Part shown: positions 22,831-35,344 of the stretch, one piece after another
How positions within the stretch are numbered: position 1 is the first letter of the stretch
Layout: the number at the start of each line of letters is the position of its first letter
Source: Heterodera schachtii
Taxonomy: Eukaryota > Nematoda > Chromadorea > Rhabditida > Heteroderidae
Length of the DNA stretch: 64,000 nucleotides
Direction: 5' to 3'
Assembly (NCBI GenBank): GCA_023374025.1
Contig: SIJG01000077.1
Coordinates: 137,242-201,241, forward strand
Position numbers and translations under genes: made by a program
The notes under the pieces: model-generated
What the model saw: the letters and a program-made list of their open reading frames with translations, nothing else
What the model was told of the DNA's origin: nothing
Database searches by the model: none

Positions 22831-23509
22831 CTCGCCATTGTCCGCTAATCCCGCCTTTGTGTTGGTTGTTGTGCTGCGGTGGGTGGCGGCGCTGAGCCCC
22901 CCCCCCCCCAAATTTTGCGCCCATTGCGTCGCGCACTCTCTGCCGCCCAACCAACCTCACTTTCCCCCCCCCCCCATTTTTCGTCGTTGTCCACCATTTT
23001 CTTCCATTTCCTCCTCCTCTCTTCCAACCTTTTTGCTGCTGCGCGATTCCTCCGTTACTGCCCCATTCTTTCCCGAATGATGATTCTTTTGATGGACGGA
23101 CATTCAAAAATGCGAATCATTAGTGATGCTCGAGAGTGAAAATTTTGCCGAGAACCGATGGATGCCTGAAATCCCTCAAAAAAACGGGCACAGAATTTGC
23201 TCGCTTCAGTGCCAACACGGCACCTTTGCTTCATAATGACCTCCATGCTTATTTGTGGTGCGCAAGACCTGAAATTTCCCATGACTCGAGACTGATTGAA
23301 CCTAAAATTTTCTAGTGTTTTTTTCACGAGACGGGATTTGCATTTTTTCCCTATGTTCGAAAGACCGAGTCTTGGCACACCGTTAAGAGCGAGATTTGAG
23401 TCCGAAACTCCAATTGACCCCGAGAGTTGGTGTAGTACAAAGACTCTAAATCCCACTGACACCGTGACTCTCGAGCGGCACACCGCCATGCGTACCATGA
23501 ATGTGTGCC

Positions 23510-23720
23510 GATGTCCTCAAAAAATCGGCAATCGAATCCGACATTCCGACGGATGAAAAAATTCCGGCAATCGGAATTCCGACGACCCAAACAGTTTCGG
23601 CAATCGGAATAACGACGGTCTTAACAATTTCGGCATTCGGAAATCTGCATTCCGACTATCCAAAAAATTTTGGCAATCGGAATTTGGGCCCAAAAATGTC
23701 GGAAACGGCATTCCGACTAT
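23510..23720. repeat. degenerate minisatellite CGGCAATCGGAATTCCGAC
   Basis: Repeated variants of TTCGGCAATCGGAATTCCGA with spacing of roughly 25-35 bp and palindromic character (CGGAATTCCG). Confidence 0.7.
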
Positions 23721-23852
23721 CCTTGATGCTTATGTGCTTCTTGGTCAGAGATGAGCAGCGGCAGTCAAGCTTTATCGTCCATCCCACCAATCGAATAAAT
23801 AAATCCCTGCCCTCCGTCCCGATCCATTTTTCAAAATTACATCCCCCGCCAA

Positions 23853-24080
23853 TTGTGCGGTGGTGGCCAATTGCGCCCCCCCCCACCCAAATGTCCACCA
23901 CCAGTGTTTGCGCAGCAGCACCAGCAGAACAACCAACCTTTTCTCCATCCAACTCAGGCCCGGCTGCTGGCCCCGTCAGAAATTCGGACAGTCCGAGCGG
24001 TTGGTTATTCCGCGCGCAAACAGTCGCGCGGGAAAAGTTCACCCCCCCCCCCCGGGGACACAAAATTGTGGCCAAATTGA
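23853..24080 (+). CDS. unassigned Pro/Gln-rich ORF, possible exon
   Basis: Frame contains PPPVFAQQHQQNNQPFLHP then TQARLLAPSEIRTVRAVGYS and ARKQSRGKSS, with codon usage more like protein than its surroundings. It is bounded by C-runs at about 23877-23884 and 24042-24053, which makes frame and exon ends uncertain. No homology recognised. Confidence 0.25.
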   Translation: MCGGGQLRPPPPKCPPPVFAQQHQQNNQPFLHPTQARLLAPSEIRTVRAVGYSARKQSRGKSSPPPPGDTKLWPN

Positions 24081-24289
24081 GGGGATTTGGGGGGACGGAT
24101 GAGCAAATGATGTGCTGCTTGTTGCTGGTGCAGCATTCCGTTAAATGATGTTGTATTAGGGACCCAAAAATCCCCGCCCCTTACCGCCCCCCCCCCCAAA
24201 TTTGTCCCATCTTCAAAATATTTGGTCAAATAATTAGTGGCGGGCGGGGGAGAGACTAAATTTGGAGCTGTACACGCGAAGAGTTGAAG

Positions 24290-25600
24290 CAGTATTTGTG
24301 TAAAAAATTTTTGAAAATTCGAACTTTCTGTTCATTTTTAAATCGCTTTTTTAATTTTTGGATTTTATGAATTTTTCAAAAATATTTTGGTTTTTATTTA
24401 TTTCAAAGAAAATTTACAAGGACCTTATGAATTTTTGCTTTAAAATTTAAGGCTTAAAGAAACATTAAATTTAAATAATTTTCTCAAAAATTATTCTTTT
24501 AAAATTTGTTTTATTTAATTTGGTTTAAAATATTTAAAATTTAAATAAATTATCTCGAAAATTATTCTTTAAAATTTAAATAAATTATCTCGAAAATTAT
24601 TCATTAATTTATTTTTATTATTTTATTTTAAATTACCTAAATTCATTATGCCAATGTTTGTGCCGTTTCCATTAAATGCCATGTTTGTTCATCGACAACA
24701 ATCCCGGCACAATTGCCCTTATCCCCAAATCCATTCATAATTCATTCATTCATTTCCATTGTGTGTCCGTTCCAATTTCACCTGACCAAAAATTTAAATA
24801 TTAATATTAGGTTTCCCTCTGGCAATTTCAATTATTAAAATTGGCCATGGAAAATGATATTTAATTAGTTTCCTAATTGTTTCTTTTAATGTATCAAATG
24901 TTTAAAAATCTATTAATTGCTTAGGAAATAATTAAAATTTTCTTTGAAATAACAAATTTGAAAATATTACCCAGGAAATCCAAGTTTTTCGTTGCCTAAC
25001 CTTGGCCTGGGTCCAGCAAAAATCAAGCCTGAACTCGAATAATCACGGATAAATAAATTTTCGATTTATTACTTAATTAACTAATTATGAATGGATGCAC
25101 TCATCAAAATGGCCATTGTTCAATGTTTAACCCTTTTATGGGTTTTGTTTTGCTAATTACTTCATTTCTGATTCCCTGAGCTTAAAATGACTTGCAATAA
25201 ATTTTGCATGACAAATGAGGCAATTAAGTAAATTACATTTGAAATTGTCGCAGGCATTTTTACATAAATTACATAATTATGTATTAACATTAAATTAATA
25301 CCGTTTGTCAGTGATACTCTTAATTTTTCTGGAATTAAAAATTATTTTTTTTAACTGTCCAAAAGCAATTAGTTCGACTAATTGCATTTTTAAATTGCCC
25401 CAGGCAATAATGATGGCCCATTTTGTAATGTGATATGCTTGATCAATGATCAATTTCCAATGCGCGCCCATTTGGCATGGATTCTCTCCTCCATTCCTCC
25501 TCCGCCCCACCTTACCCAATTAAATCCGTCATTTGCAAAATTGGCGATGTGTACAACAGCACAAATTACGCATGACGGACGCGCAGACGGAGGGATATGC
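24290..25600. other. AT-rich DNA, no gene seen
   Basis: No exon-like stretch. Contains short duplications such as AAATAAATTATCTCGAAAAT near 24542 and 24578. Confidence 0.5.
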
Positions 25601-25629
25601 TATTAAGGGATGACGAGTGCCGCTTAATC

Positions 25630-26620
25630 TCTCCCTCTCCTACGGGGCGATTTATCCTTTTCCCCTTACCTCCTCCCCCAATGCTTTATCAGGGGATAAA
25701 CTTATCCCTTCACCACCCCCAATGCTGTATCTCTAACATGGGATAAGCTTCATCCTCTCACCTCCTCCCCCAATGCTTTATCTCCCAAGGGGATAAAGTT
25801 ATCCCTCACCCCCTAAGTGCTTTATCCCCCAAGTGGATAAGCTTAATCCCCTCAAATGCTTTATCCTCTCACCTCCTCCCCCAATGCCTTATCTCGCAAG
25901 AGGATAAGCTTTATCCCCTTACTTTTTCCTCCAAATGCTTTACCCCCCGCCCACTGTGCGGTGTGCTTTATCCGGAGGTGTGATCTTTAAAAATTTGTTG
26001 TTTTGTTCAACCTTCATTTTATTTTATTTTCCAATTTCATATAAATTTTTAAAATTTCGCAAATTTTTAAAGTAAAAGATTTTTTGGAAAAGGTAATACC
26101 GGGACAAAAATTCTTTATCCCCTCATCTCTCTTTACAATGCTTTATCCCGCACGGGGCCATGCTTTATCCCATTGTCCCACACCTCTGCGCAGTTTCCGC
26201 TTTATCTCGCGCCCTGCTCCGCCCGTACGTTTTGGTTTTATTTGCACTCAAGGCTGCTTTATCTTCTTTTCTCTCGGTTTCAAGGCCCTAAACTCCATCC
26301 CGAGCGATAATGGCGCCAATACTTTTCTCCCTCTTTCAGCCGGCATTACCATTGCATATGTTTTATCCCCCTCGGAGACATGCTTTTTGTCCCACCCCTC
26401 TTTTCGGACATTACCATGCTTTATCCTCCCTTAGTCCATGCTTTATCCCTCCTCTCTTCCCCGGCATTACCATGCTTTATCCCTCTTCGGAGCCATCCTT
26501 TTGTCTCCCAATCCCCCAACATTACCATCACCATGCTTTATCCCCCTCGGAGACATGCTTTTGTCCCATCTTACCATGCTTTATCCCTTCGCGGCTTTAT
26601 CCCTCTGTGGGTGATGGGCC
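25630..26620. repeat. degenerate minisatellite (ATGCTTTATCCC)n
   Basis: The motif TGCTTTATC(C/T)C occurs many times with flanking GGGATAAAG complements, forming imperfect hairpins GGGGATAA...TTATCCCC. Interrupted at 25980-26110 by AT-rich DNA. The plus-strand ORF of 186 codons over part of this is read as compositional. Confidence 0.8.
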
Positions 26621-26954
26621 GTTTCCTTTCCACACCGGTCCATGCAAAAAACCAATTCAATTTTTCGCAATTGTTCGCCATAACTCACGCAACCATCCCA
26701 TAATCCGCGCCCTTTCATCATCCGCCCACAATTCCATCATCCCCCATTTTTCGTCTCCCCCCGCCCATTTTTTGTCCCCCGCAGCGCTAAAGGGGCAAAA
26801 AGCGTCCGCCGCCGTACAAAACAATTTGTTGTGTGACTCCCCTCTTCTGCTGTCGCGTTCTGCTGGCTGATCAGCATAGGTTTTCGTTTCGTCGTCGCCT
26901 GCAGCGCCGCCCCTGTCGGCTTTTCCCTTTGATTGTAAGCCCCCGGGGGAGGGA

Positions 26955-27152
26955 TTAATTACCCTCCCCGCCCCTCCTCAGTCCCCGCAACGACGCCATA
27001 GGCGACGGCACTTCAGCAGCAGAGGCCCACCCCAACAAATCGGTTCCATTATTTGAAGAGGCTTCTTCCCCCGCCCCCGAGGCTTCTTCCCCGCCCGGCT
27101 TCTCCCCGCCTCCTCCCCGCTTATGGTTCTTTGCGGTTGGATCATGGTCCAA
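26955..27152 (-). CDS. unassigned ORF, possible terminal exon
   Basis: 65 codons. The last half reads SSNNGTDLLGWASAAEVPSP then MASLRGLRRGGEGN before a stop, which looks protein-like; the first half is a Gly/Glu repeat. No partner exons located. Confidence 0.2.
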   Translation of the reverse strand: MDHDPTAKNHKRGGGGEKPGGEEASGAGEEASSNNGTDLLGWASAAEVPSPMASLRGLRRGGEGN

Positions 27153-27214
27153 AAAATGATCAGAAATTTATCTGATCACACCTCGTTGTCTGCTTTCAAT
27201 TAATAATTCTCTGG

Positions 27215-27730
27215 ATTTTCTCCTGGATTTTCTCCTTCTCTTCCTTTTTTCTTTTTCTTCCTCCCTCTTCGCTCCTTTTCCTCCTCATTTTCTCTCCCTT
27301 CCTCTTTATCCTCTCTTCTCTTCATTGCAGTTTTTTTCCACCTTCCCTGCATCTTCTATTCTCATCTCTTCTTCACCTTCCTTTACCTCTTTCTCGTTCT
27401 CCTCTTTTTCCTTCTCTTCCTCATCCCATTTCTGCTCCCTCCTCTTACTTTTCTCTATTTTCTCCTCTTTTTCTCTCTACTCTCCCCATTCTTTTCGACT
27501 CCTTTCTTCCCCTCTTCCTTTCTCCTTCTCTTTTTTTTCTTTTCCTTGTCCCATGTCAATTTTGCTCCTCTTCCTTCTCCTCTTCCTTTTCTCTGTTTTC
27601 TCTTCTTTTTGTCTCTACTCTCCCACTCTTCCCTCCCCTTCTTCCCCTTTCTTCCACTCTTCCTTTCACTCCTTCTCTTCCTCTTTCCACCATACTCTCT
27701 TCTCCCCTCATTTTTCTCCCCTCTCTCTCA
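27215..27730. repeat. CT-rich polypyrimidine tract
   Basis: TCTTCCTC-type low complexity on the plus strand. Confidence 0.85.
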
Positions 27731-28084
27731 TTGCACTTTCGGCACTTCATCCTCCCACTTTCATTATCCCAATCCAAATCCGTGCCAAAGTGTGCGGTGC
27801 CAATGCCAATCTTACCCCCCCCCCGTCTCCCCAAAATCCGTCGTCCATTTGTCCAATTGGCAGATTATTATTATGCCATTTATTATTATTATTGTGCCCC
27901 CATTTTTGGCCCCAAAATGCCACGGCACTTTCTTTTCATTTTTGCTGCTCTTCTGTTGCTAGGCACTGCTCCTTTCTTTAACAACAACAGCAAAAAGGAG
28001 CACATCATTGTCATTTTGTTCTGTGGTGCCGCGGCGCCTTTCAACTGCTTTTGTTGCCCTCGGCCCAATAAAAAATATTTTTAA

Positions 28085-29165
28085 CGCAATTTATTTGATT
28101 TATTTTCATTCATTTTTGCGTAATTAACTCTATTAATGATCCGTATCCGTTAATTTCCTACAGGCATTTGTCGAAAGTTTCGCTTTTCGATTTGTTATTT
28201 TTTGGGGGGTTTTTTCGGTCTCGATTTTCTCTGTCAATTCTCGACTCTTTGAAAATTGCGACTCTTGAAAGCCCTTACTAATTAGGGATAGTGGGGCGGG
28301 AAGGGGTAAGTCTTGAATTCCCAGCAGGGCTTAATAATGCCAAAATTAGTCCAGCATAAATGTTACTGGAAAAATGCTAACCTTGACCGTGAAACTTTTT
28401 GAAAAATCCTATTTCGTCAAAAAATTCAATGAATTTGGTTTCAATTTCTTAATTGAATTCCGTTATATGATTAAAATTAACTTGACATTTGGCTTAAAAC
28501 ACTAGAAAATGAATTAACCCTAATTAATAGCTTTAATTATCCTAAATATTATTACCCGCTAAATTGCTGGCAAAATTTTATTGTTCTTTTTTTAAAATTA
28601 TATTTATCTGATCAAATATTATACAAAAATGATCAGAGCAAGCTTATTAATCTTAATTACCACAATTTATATGCCATAGACAGAAACTTAATTGGCCCTA
28701 ATTACCCAAAGAATTACCGTAATTGTATCATAATACATAAAAAAATTGTTCAATTTATCATATTAATTACCCATTTTTTAGTGTAATACAATTTGTCGTC
28801 CAAAATTGGTGGTCCATAGCAAAAGCAATAAACACAAATTGTTTGGGCGGATCAGCAACAGCAGAAAGAATAAAGATTTGTCGCCCAGTGATAAATGGCG
28901 CGCATCAGCGATCGGATCGAGGACACCCCACACAACCACCTGCTGCTGCTGTTGCTGCTGTTGTTGTAATCAAATAAAAAGTGTAATGATGGGACGCTTT
29001 AATGTGTGCCCGCAGGGGGTAATTACGGGTAATTAGGGGACCCCCCGCCGGGGGACGCGGGGAAATGGGCGGGATAAGGACGAACGACCACCCCATAATG
29101 ATGCAGCACTGATTGTGGGCAGAGAAGGCGCACAGCGGCGGAAATGGACGAACTCGCGCACCGCC
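28085..29165. other. intergenic, no gene seen
   Basis: AT-rich DNA with a CTG/TTG run near 28941-28966. It lies upstream of the MANSC-domain gene. Confidence 0.4.
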
Positions 29166-29169
29166 CAAA

Positions 29170-32100
29170 CGGTTTTGATCATTATCATTCATTAGTAAGA
29201 AACCCAAAAGACGCACTGATCAATTGGATGATGATGGATCGGTGATCAGCCATCCGATCTGAATAATTGTTATCTGATCAGATCAGATCAGTAGTAATTT
29301 CATTAGTTCAAACATCCGATTTGGATGGAGCAGCCACACTATTCGGTGAATGATCATCATATGCTGATCAGACTGTCATTTTGTTTGTTCCCTTCTGATC
29401 AGCCTATAACCATATGCCGGTGATCATTAATCAATCATCCCTAAATTTTGGGCCTAAAATGCCCTATTTCAAAAAAATGGATCGGAAATTCATTGGTTTT
29501 TCTCTGATCAAATGTCGTGGCCAAATCATGAACTCTGACCAAAAATGTGTCCAAATTTTGACCAAAACACTGCTGCCACAAAATTTGGCAAATGTGCCAA
29601 ATTCTGATCAGTCCATCGCATTTTCCTAATCTCTGATCATCAATTTCATTTTTTCAGGATTAAAAATTTTGATCAACAAAAAGACCTTCAAATTAATTTT
29701 TTTTTTTCAAAATACGCCCAGAAAAAAATGCTTTTGGCGCAACGCCATGCCCAATTAAACCAACGGCGGATGACCACCACCCGCTTATTCCTCGTCATTG
29801 TCATCATCATTAGCGTTAATTTATCACCGCTGGTCCGATCACCGTTTTTCTGCCTTGGGCAATCACTTTGTGGCGAATTGGAGGTCCAAAAAATTTGAAA
29901 ATTAAATTTTGCAAATTTGAATTTATTTTTTTCCAGATTTATAAGCAACAGAAATGGCTGATCAGTCCAGTAACAACAGCAGAAGGTGTCCGACCATTGG
30001 GCACTGCTGAACCAAGTGCCAATCTTCAACAATGCCTGCAACAGTGTTGTGCCAGGCCGGGTAGCACTTTTTGAAATTCAAAAATCAAAATTAAATCCCA
30101 ATTAGAGAGTGTAATGGACAGGGAAACGGATTTTCTAGGAAATTTTCTCCGCCTAATTTTCAATTTTAGAACGAGTTATAATCATCTAAAAAACCTATTT
30201 TATGAAGAACTGTAAACACAAATTTAGGGTCAAATTCGAATTGAAAATTGATAAATCATTTCAAAAAACAATGCAAAAATTTTTCGGCAAATTAATACTA
30301 ATTAACGCTAATTATACTTATTCGTATATATATATATTTTTTTAATTACCCGATTTACACAAAATCCCTGACATTTTTTTTTCAAATTTCTCCAGCCATC
30401 CCCGACAAATTTTGGTTAAAAGCCCCGACCTGATGCGGGGGATTGCTAATAGCGTCTGTTGCAAGCCAAATTATTTTATTTTTTCGACTTTTTTTTTAAT
30501 GAAAATTACTCCCCGACCAGGGTGTTGGCTCCCCGAATTTTTCAAATTTCTCCAGCCATCCCCGATAAATTTTGTTGGGAATTTCCTCCCCGATCCCCGA
30601 CTTTTCTCTCCCCGAGAATCGGAGCTTATAACCTTCGAATTACAACTATCAGAAATTAATTTTCACAAGGGGTGGTCGAGTGTCCATCCACAAATTTTCA
30701 CAAAAATGCCCATTAATTCAGGTCATTAGGGGTGCTCATCCTCTCTCTCTAATCCCATTTAGCGACCACCGCCGATGGCGCAAAACTAACAAATCCAATT
30801 TTTCAATTTCCCAATTTTGGGAGTGCCCCGCGGTTGGTAATTTTTCAACTTTTTGCCTCCCCCCCCCCCGAAATTTGGCGTTTTGACGCACCGGCAAACG
30901 ATTCGCCACGCCTTTTAAAAAGTTTTTCCGCCAAATTTGTCGCCCGTCCGCCGCGGGGCACTCTTTTCGCGCACATCAATGAATGGAATGACCTTTGTTT
31001 CTTCATTTTCCATTGTGTTGTTGTTTGGGCAACCACAAATTGTGGCGGGGCGCTTAATGTAACAAAAATGGGTTGGGAAAAGGACAAAAATGGACAAAAT
31101 GGAGAAAAGGGAATTGGGGGGGGGGGAGAGATTGCGTAAATTAAATTAAATTAAATTATATAATTAAATTTAAAATTAAAATTTTAGGAAAGAAAAAAAG
31201 GCTGCTGGACTCTTATGCAAAATTTTTGATTACGGAAATCCGTAATTCCCCTTCAATCCGCGCAATTTTGGCTATCTAAAATGCCGTAATTTTAATTTTA
31301 ATCCTAACTCTTCTTTAATCCGCGCAATTTTGGCTATCGAAAATACCGTGATTCCCGTCTTCGGGAATATTGAGTTCCTTTTTTGGGTTTTTGTAAATTT
31401 TTCATCACCCAATTTGATCATTCTCAGATGCTTTATGTAAATTTGTCTCTAACTGATCTGATCAGACCAATTCAATTGTCCTAGAACTAAAAAATCGGAT
31501 CGTTTTGGCATTAGATTTATCAAAGTGCCGTGTTTTCCTCTTCCGGGATGTTTTTGAATCCCTTTTTGGGACTTATGTAAATGTGCTGATCACTGATCAT
31601 TCTCAAATGCTCTAAATTTGCCTTTAACTGATCTGGTCCGATCAGTTTTGTTCCTGAACTGAAATCTGATCATTTCATTTGCCATTAGATTGTTCTGCAA
31701 TTAGCTTCTCCGGCTTTTTGCCATTGTCCTCCGACTCGGGCAACAGCAGCAGCAGCAGCAGCAGTGGTGATGATGGCACTTCATCCTCGGCAAGCAGTTC
31801 AGCAGCAAATTGTGCCCTTTTTGAGTGCCCTGCCGACGCCAACAGTGAAATTGCTCTAATGGATGCGACTGATGCGGCTGATCAAGAGGGACTGCTCAGT
31901 GTACGGCTTAGACGGAAGGACACGCAACCACCGGTAAGAACGGCAAATGATCAAAGACCTGAATTGCATTGATCAAAAATACTGATCAGATTGACGTAGG
32001 AATTTGTCGGACTGATCGGTGTACACTACTGTATCAACTGATATGTTTGACTATTATTTTAACAGTTATGTTTATCTTTGATCAGTCTGTGATCAGTTGA

Positions 32101-32460
32101 GATCAGCCATATTAAGTTTTTGTCAGTCAGTGATCAATTATGATAAGTTCAGATAAGCCAAGATAAACACTGATCAGTTGGGATTTTCTTGTGATATACC
32201 TGATCAGCTGCTCTGATCAGTTTAACTCAGCTCTGATCAGGAATGGATAAGCCCTGATTAGCTATGATCAAGCTTTGATTACTTGAGAAAGGCTCTAATC
32301 AGCTATGGCATCTCTGATCAGTTGATATAGGCTCTGATCAGTGCTGAACTGTTACATTTTTAGCCAACATCATCACCAACAAGCAACAACAACAACACTT
32401 CATCTGCCGAACACCAGGATGAGGAAGAAGAAGAAAGTACCGAAAATGGTGGTGATCAAC
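29170..32460. other. TGATCA-saturated region
   Basis: About 30 copies of TGATCA, many as CTGATCAG: roughly 12 at 29170-29700 upstream of the MANSC gene, about 5 at 31430-31680, 12 in intron 3 (31934-32363), and some inside exons 2, 3 and 4. Roughly one would be expected by chance in 3.3 kb. Could be a degenerate repeat or a clustered binding site. Confidence 0.8.
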
Positions 32461-33722
32461 GGCACATTCTTTCATTGGGCAACGACGGCACGTCGGCGGA
32501 AGAGGGCACCGGCGGCGGGACAACCGCGGAACAAAAACATCAGCAACAGGTGGCGGGTGGAAATTTTAAAATTTAAATTTGACAAACTCGAGAGGGATTT
32601 CTGTTCGAAATTTAAATTTAAAAATCAATTTAAATAAATGCATATTTCGTTTACAATCAAATCTCATTTTGGAAATTTAATTCAAAATTGTAAAAATCAA
32701 ATAAAAAAAAATTTTCCAGAAATATTTTTAATTTAAAAATGATTTCAAAATAAGCCGTCATTTTAATTATAATTCCCATGAAAAAATTATTTATTTAAAG
32801 GAAAATTTTCCTAAAAGCAAAAATATAAAAAAATAATTTTTTATTAATCAAAAAATTCAAATGAAATTTTGTTGGAAAATGAAAAAATTTAAAGCGACAA
32901 AGTTTAAAAAAAAATTATGAAAAAATGCACAAAAACAGCATCAATTGTCTGCCGAAGAGACGCCGTCAACTTCGGCACGTACACCGACGACGACAACGGC
33001 ACGGAAACGGACAAAATCATTGCTCAACTTTGGCACGTGGGACGAACGGTTTCCGTTGCGTGCCTGAAACCACGCCCGTGTGGGCCATTGGATTGGCAAT
33101 TGTGATAATCTGTGGTAAAGGGGGGGGGGGAGGGTGGCAAAATGCCAAGTTTAAAAATGCCAATTTAAATAAAATTTAAATGAAAATATTTTTAAAATGC
33201 CAAATTTGAAAATGAGAATTTAAATAAAATTCAAATGAAAATATTTTGAAAAATGCAAAATTTAAAAACTGAGTATTAAACAAATAAAATGAAAATTTTA
33301 TTTAATTAAATTCCTATAAAGCGCCTTTAAAAATTAATTTAACAAATAAATGGAGTAAATTTAAATTTTTTTTTAAAATTTAATTATATAAAAATATTTA
33401 AATATTCCCATTTTTTAGATTTGTCTTAGCCTTATCGCTTCTCTGTTCTGCGCATTTCTCTGCTACAGAAGGCATAAGTGAGTTTAAATAAAAATTTAGA
33501 AACTAAACGCCAAAATTCGGCAATTTTTAGTGAAAATTTAAATTTAAAAATTCCTTGGCCGGCAATTAAAAAGTGCCATTAATCCCAATACTCGAATACT
33601 TGTTATGTCCGCCATTTTTGACACTAATTTTTCAAATTTTTTTTTTTAGATTGCGCATGCGAACATTGGACTTCACCGGGCCAAAGAAAATGCCGACTTT
33701 GCACGCTTTCAACCCGTCATAA
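29728..33722 (+). CDS. MANSC-type single-pass membrane protein
   Basis: Likely a type I cell-surface protein of the MANSC/KIAA0319-like/LRP11 kind. Exon 1 (29728-29883) encodes a signal anchor MTTTRLFLVIVIIISVNLSP, then FFCLGQSLCGELE. Exon 2 (29937-30060) and exon 3 (31689-31933) join in phase 1 to give NLQQCLQQCCARPDCSAISF; after a poly-Ser insert comes NCALFECPAD, matching the MANSC pattern C...CC....C.A..F......C....C. Exon 4 (32364-32549) is acidic and Ser/Asn-rich. Exon 5 starts at 32939: frame 0 gives a Thr-rich stalk (TPSTSARTPTTTTARKRTK) but stops at 33065, whereas the hydrophobic PVWAIGLAIVIIC lies in the next frame, so an indel or alternative splice is needed. Exon 6 (33419 or 33431 to 33478) encodes CLSLIASLFCAFLCYRRHK in one frame. 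The last exon begins at 33650 and stops at 33722 or 33778 by frame. Exons 1-4 are firm; the 3' end is unresolved. Confidence 0.6.
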
Positions 33723-33779
33723 TTGATGAGCCGAGGACGCACCCGATTTTTGGGCCGCTAAAATTGACACCAATTTGAT

Positions 33780-35340
33780 GATCCAAAATATTACGGGTTT
33801 AAAAAACGCAAAAATTTATTTTTTAATTGTGAAGCGGAAATTTTGGCCAAAAATTTAACATTTTGATTGAAATTAGAACCATTTTTGTGTTCCGCTTCAC
33901 ATTTGTTCCTTTTTTGCTTCGGTTTGGTCTGATGTTCGAGAATGTCTTTGACTCGAGAAAAGTCTCGGGATTTTTTCGGCATCACTCTCAACTCCCGGGA
34001 GACATTGTCGAGACTGGACTCGAGTCTCGTGTCTCGGCAAAATTTTTTGTCTTGACTATCATTGCACGCAATTGGATTTTCAATTACGGAAACCCGTAAT
34101 CTGTAACTCCAAAAAAACCGTAAATTCAGTACTCCGTAATTGCGTGCAGCCCTGATATGGAACTAATGTTCAGCAGCAGTCTCGCCCTCATCCCCCTATA
34201 AATTCAACCAACACAAACGAATGGATATTTTCCCGTCCATTTTATTACTATTCCTTTTTTCTCTTGGTTATCTTCAATGAATTCTCAATGGGCGATGGTT
34301 TCAACAATGGCAGCTCTCCTAAACCGGCGGGGCACAAGGTGGCTAATTACATTCAAATGATTACACCGAGACCTGGAGGGACGACGCTTGGCGCCTCGTT
34401 GAGGTCGAGATGTTTCTGGCAAGGAAACGGTGTGCATGGTGCACTTAAGTACAGCGAAACAAGTGCCTTACCCTTCATATTCGGTTTTTTGACCAACTTC
34501 GCACCAGCAAATTGCCCCCGGTGTAATTGTAGAGAAATATTTCTCGAGATTACGGCAACGTCCCTTTATTTAAATGTGTGCTGTCCAACTGCCTTAACTG
34601 CTACAAAAAATCCCAAATTTTCAAATTTATGGCAATATGTTGTTTTTTGTGTGTTACTTTTTATTCCTTAAAAATTTTATTGTTCATATTGTTTATTAAT
34701 TAATTAGTTATTTCATTTTTCAGTATATTGATGATTTCAAAACGCAAAACTTCCAAAATCTGCTAATTTTTGCTCTGGAAAAAATCTTCTAAAATGGCCA
34801 TTTTAGCCAAACGGTACATATTTTTCATAAAAAATGGCTCCAAATCGCAAACATTATAATGCTCAAAAATTTTACAGATGCACTTAAATTTTCAAAATTT
34901 TCCCGGCGGACTATCGGCGCCGTCGATTACAAGATTGAGAAGAAGCAGAAATGCTCAGTCAGCACCGTTGGCACCCAAACAACGGACAACAGCTGCAGCG
35001 GCAATGACGGGGACGGTGCACCGAAACGAAAGCGCATCGCCAGCCAAAGGCCTATACTACGTGTTACCAGCAATTTTTTTAGTGGTAAAAGCACTTAAAA
35101 TTTTTGCGCGTAATTATTGCCTAGTAGTAAAGGGAAAATCAAAAACAATAAAACGTGAAAATTAAAAAAACAAACAATGAATAAGGCAAGAATTTGCGTA
35201 CGAGCGCTGGTGAGTATTTAAACAATGATAGAACAAAAGCATGCCCATAAACTCATGCTTTATTTGAATAAAAGGGCCTCGGATACTTTCACATGACGCT
35301 CCAAATTTTCAATAAACTAAAATTTTGTTTTTTGTTAAGA
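33780..35340. other. no assignable gene; two weak ORFs
   Basis: A 135-codon ORF near 34264-34671 and a Ser/Thr/Lys-rich frame after an acceptor at 34877 (SITRLRRSRNAQSAPLAPKQ, later GLYYVLPAIFLVVKAL) are open, but splice partners and homology are lacking. 34060-34155 is rich in GTAATTACGG-like motifs. Confidence 0.3.
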
Positions 35341-35344
35341 AAAA

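Noticed and set aside
23280..23500. Possible exon around CGAAAGACCGAGTCTTGG
   Set aside because: Similar CTCGAGACTGG-type sequence occurs at 33.9-34.0 kb, so it is more likely a dispersed repeat. Frames are not protein-like.
26310..26870. 186-codon plus-strand ORF
   Set aside because: Mostly a reading of the ATGCTTTATCCC minisatellite (repeated HALSP/CFIP). Composition explains it.
27325..27981. 218-codon Ser/Phe/Leu ORF
   Set aside because: CT-rich simple sequence. Overlapping ORFs are open in several frames.
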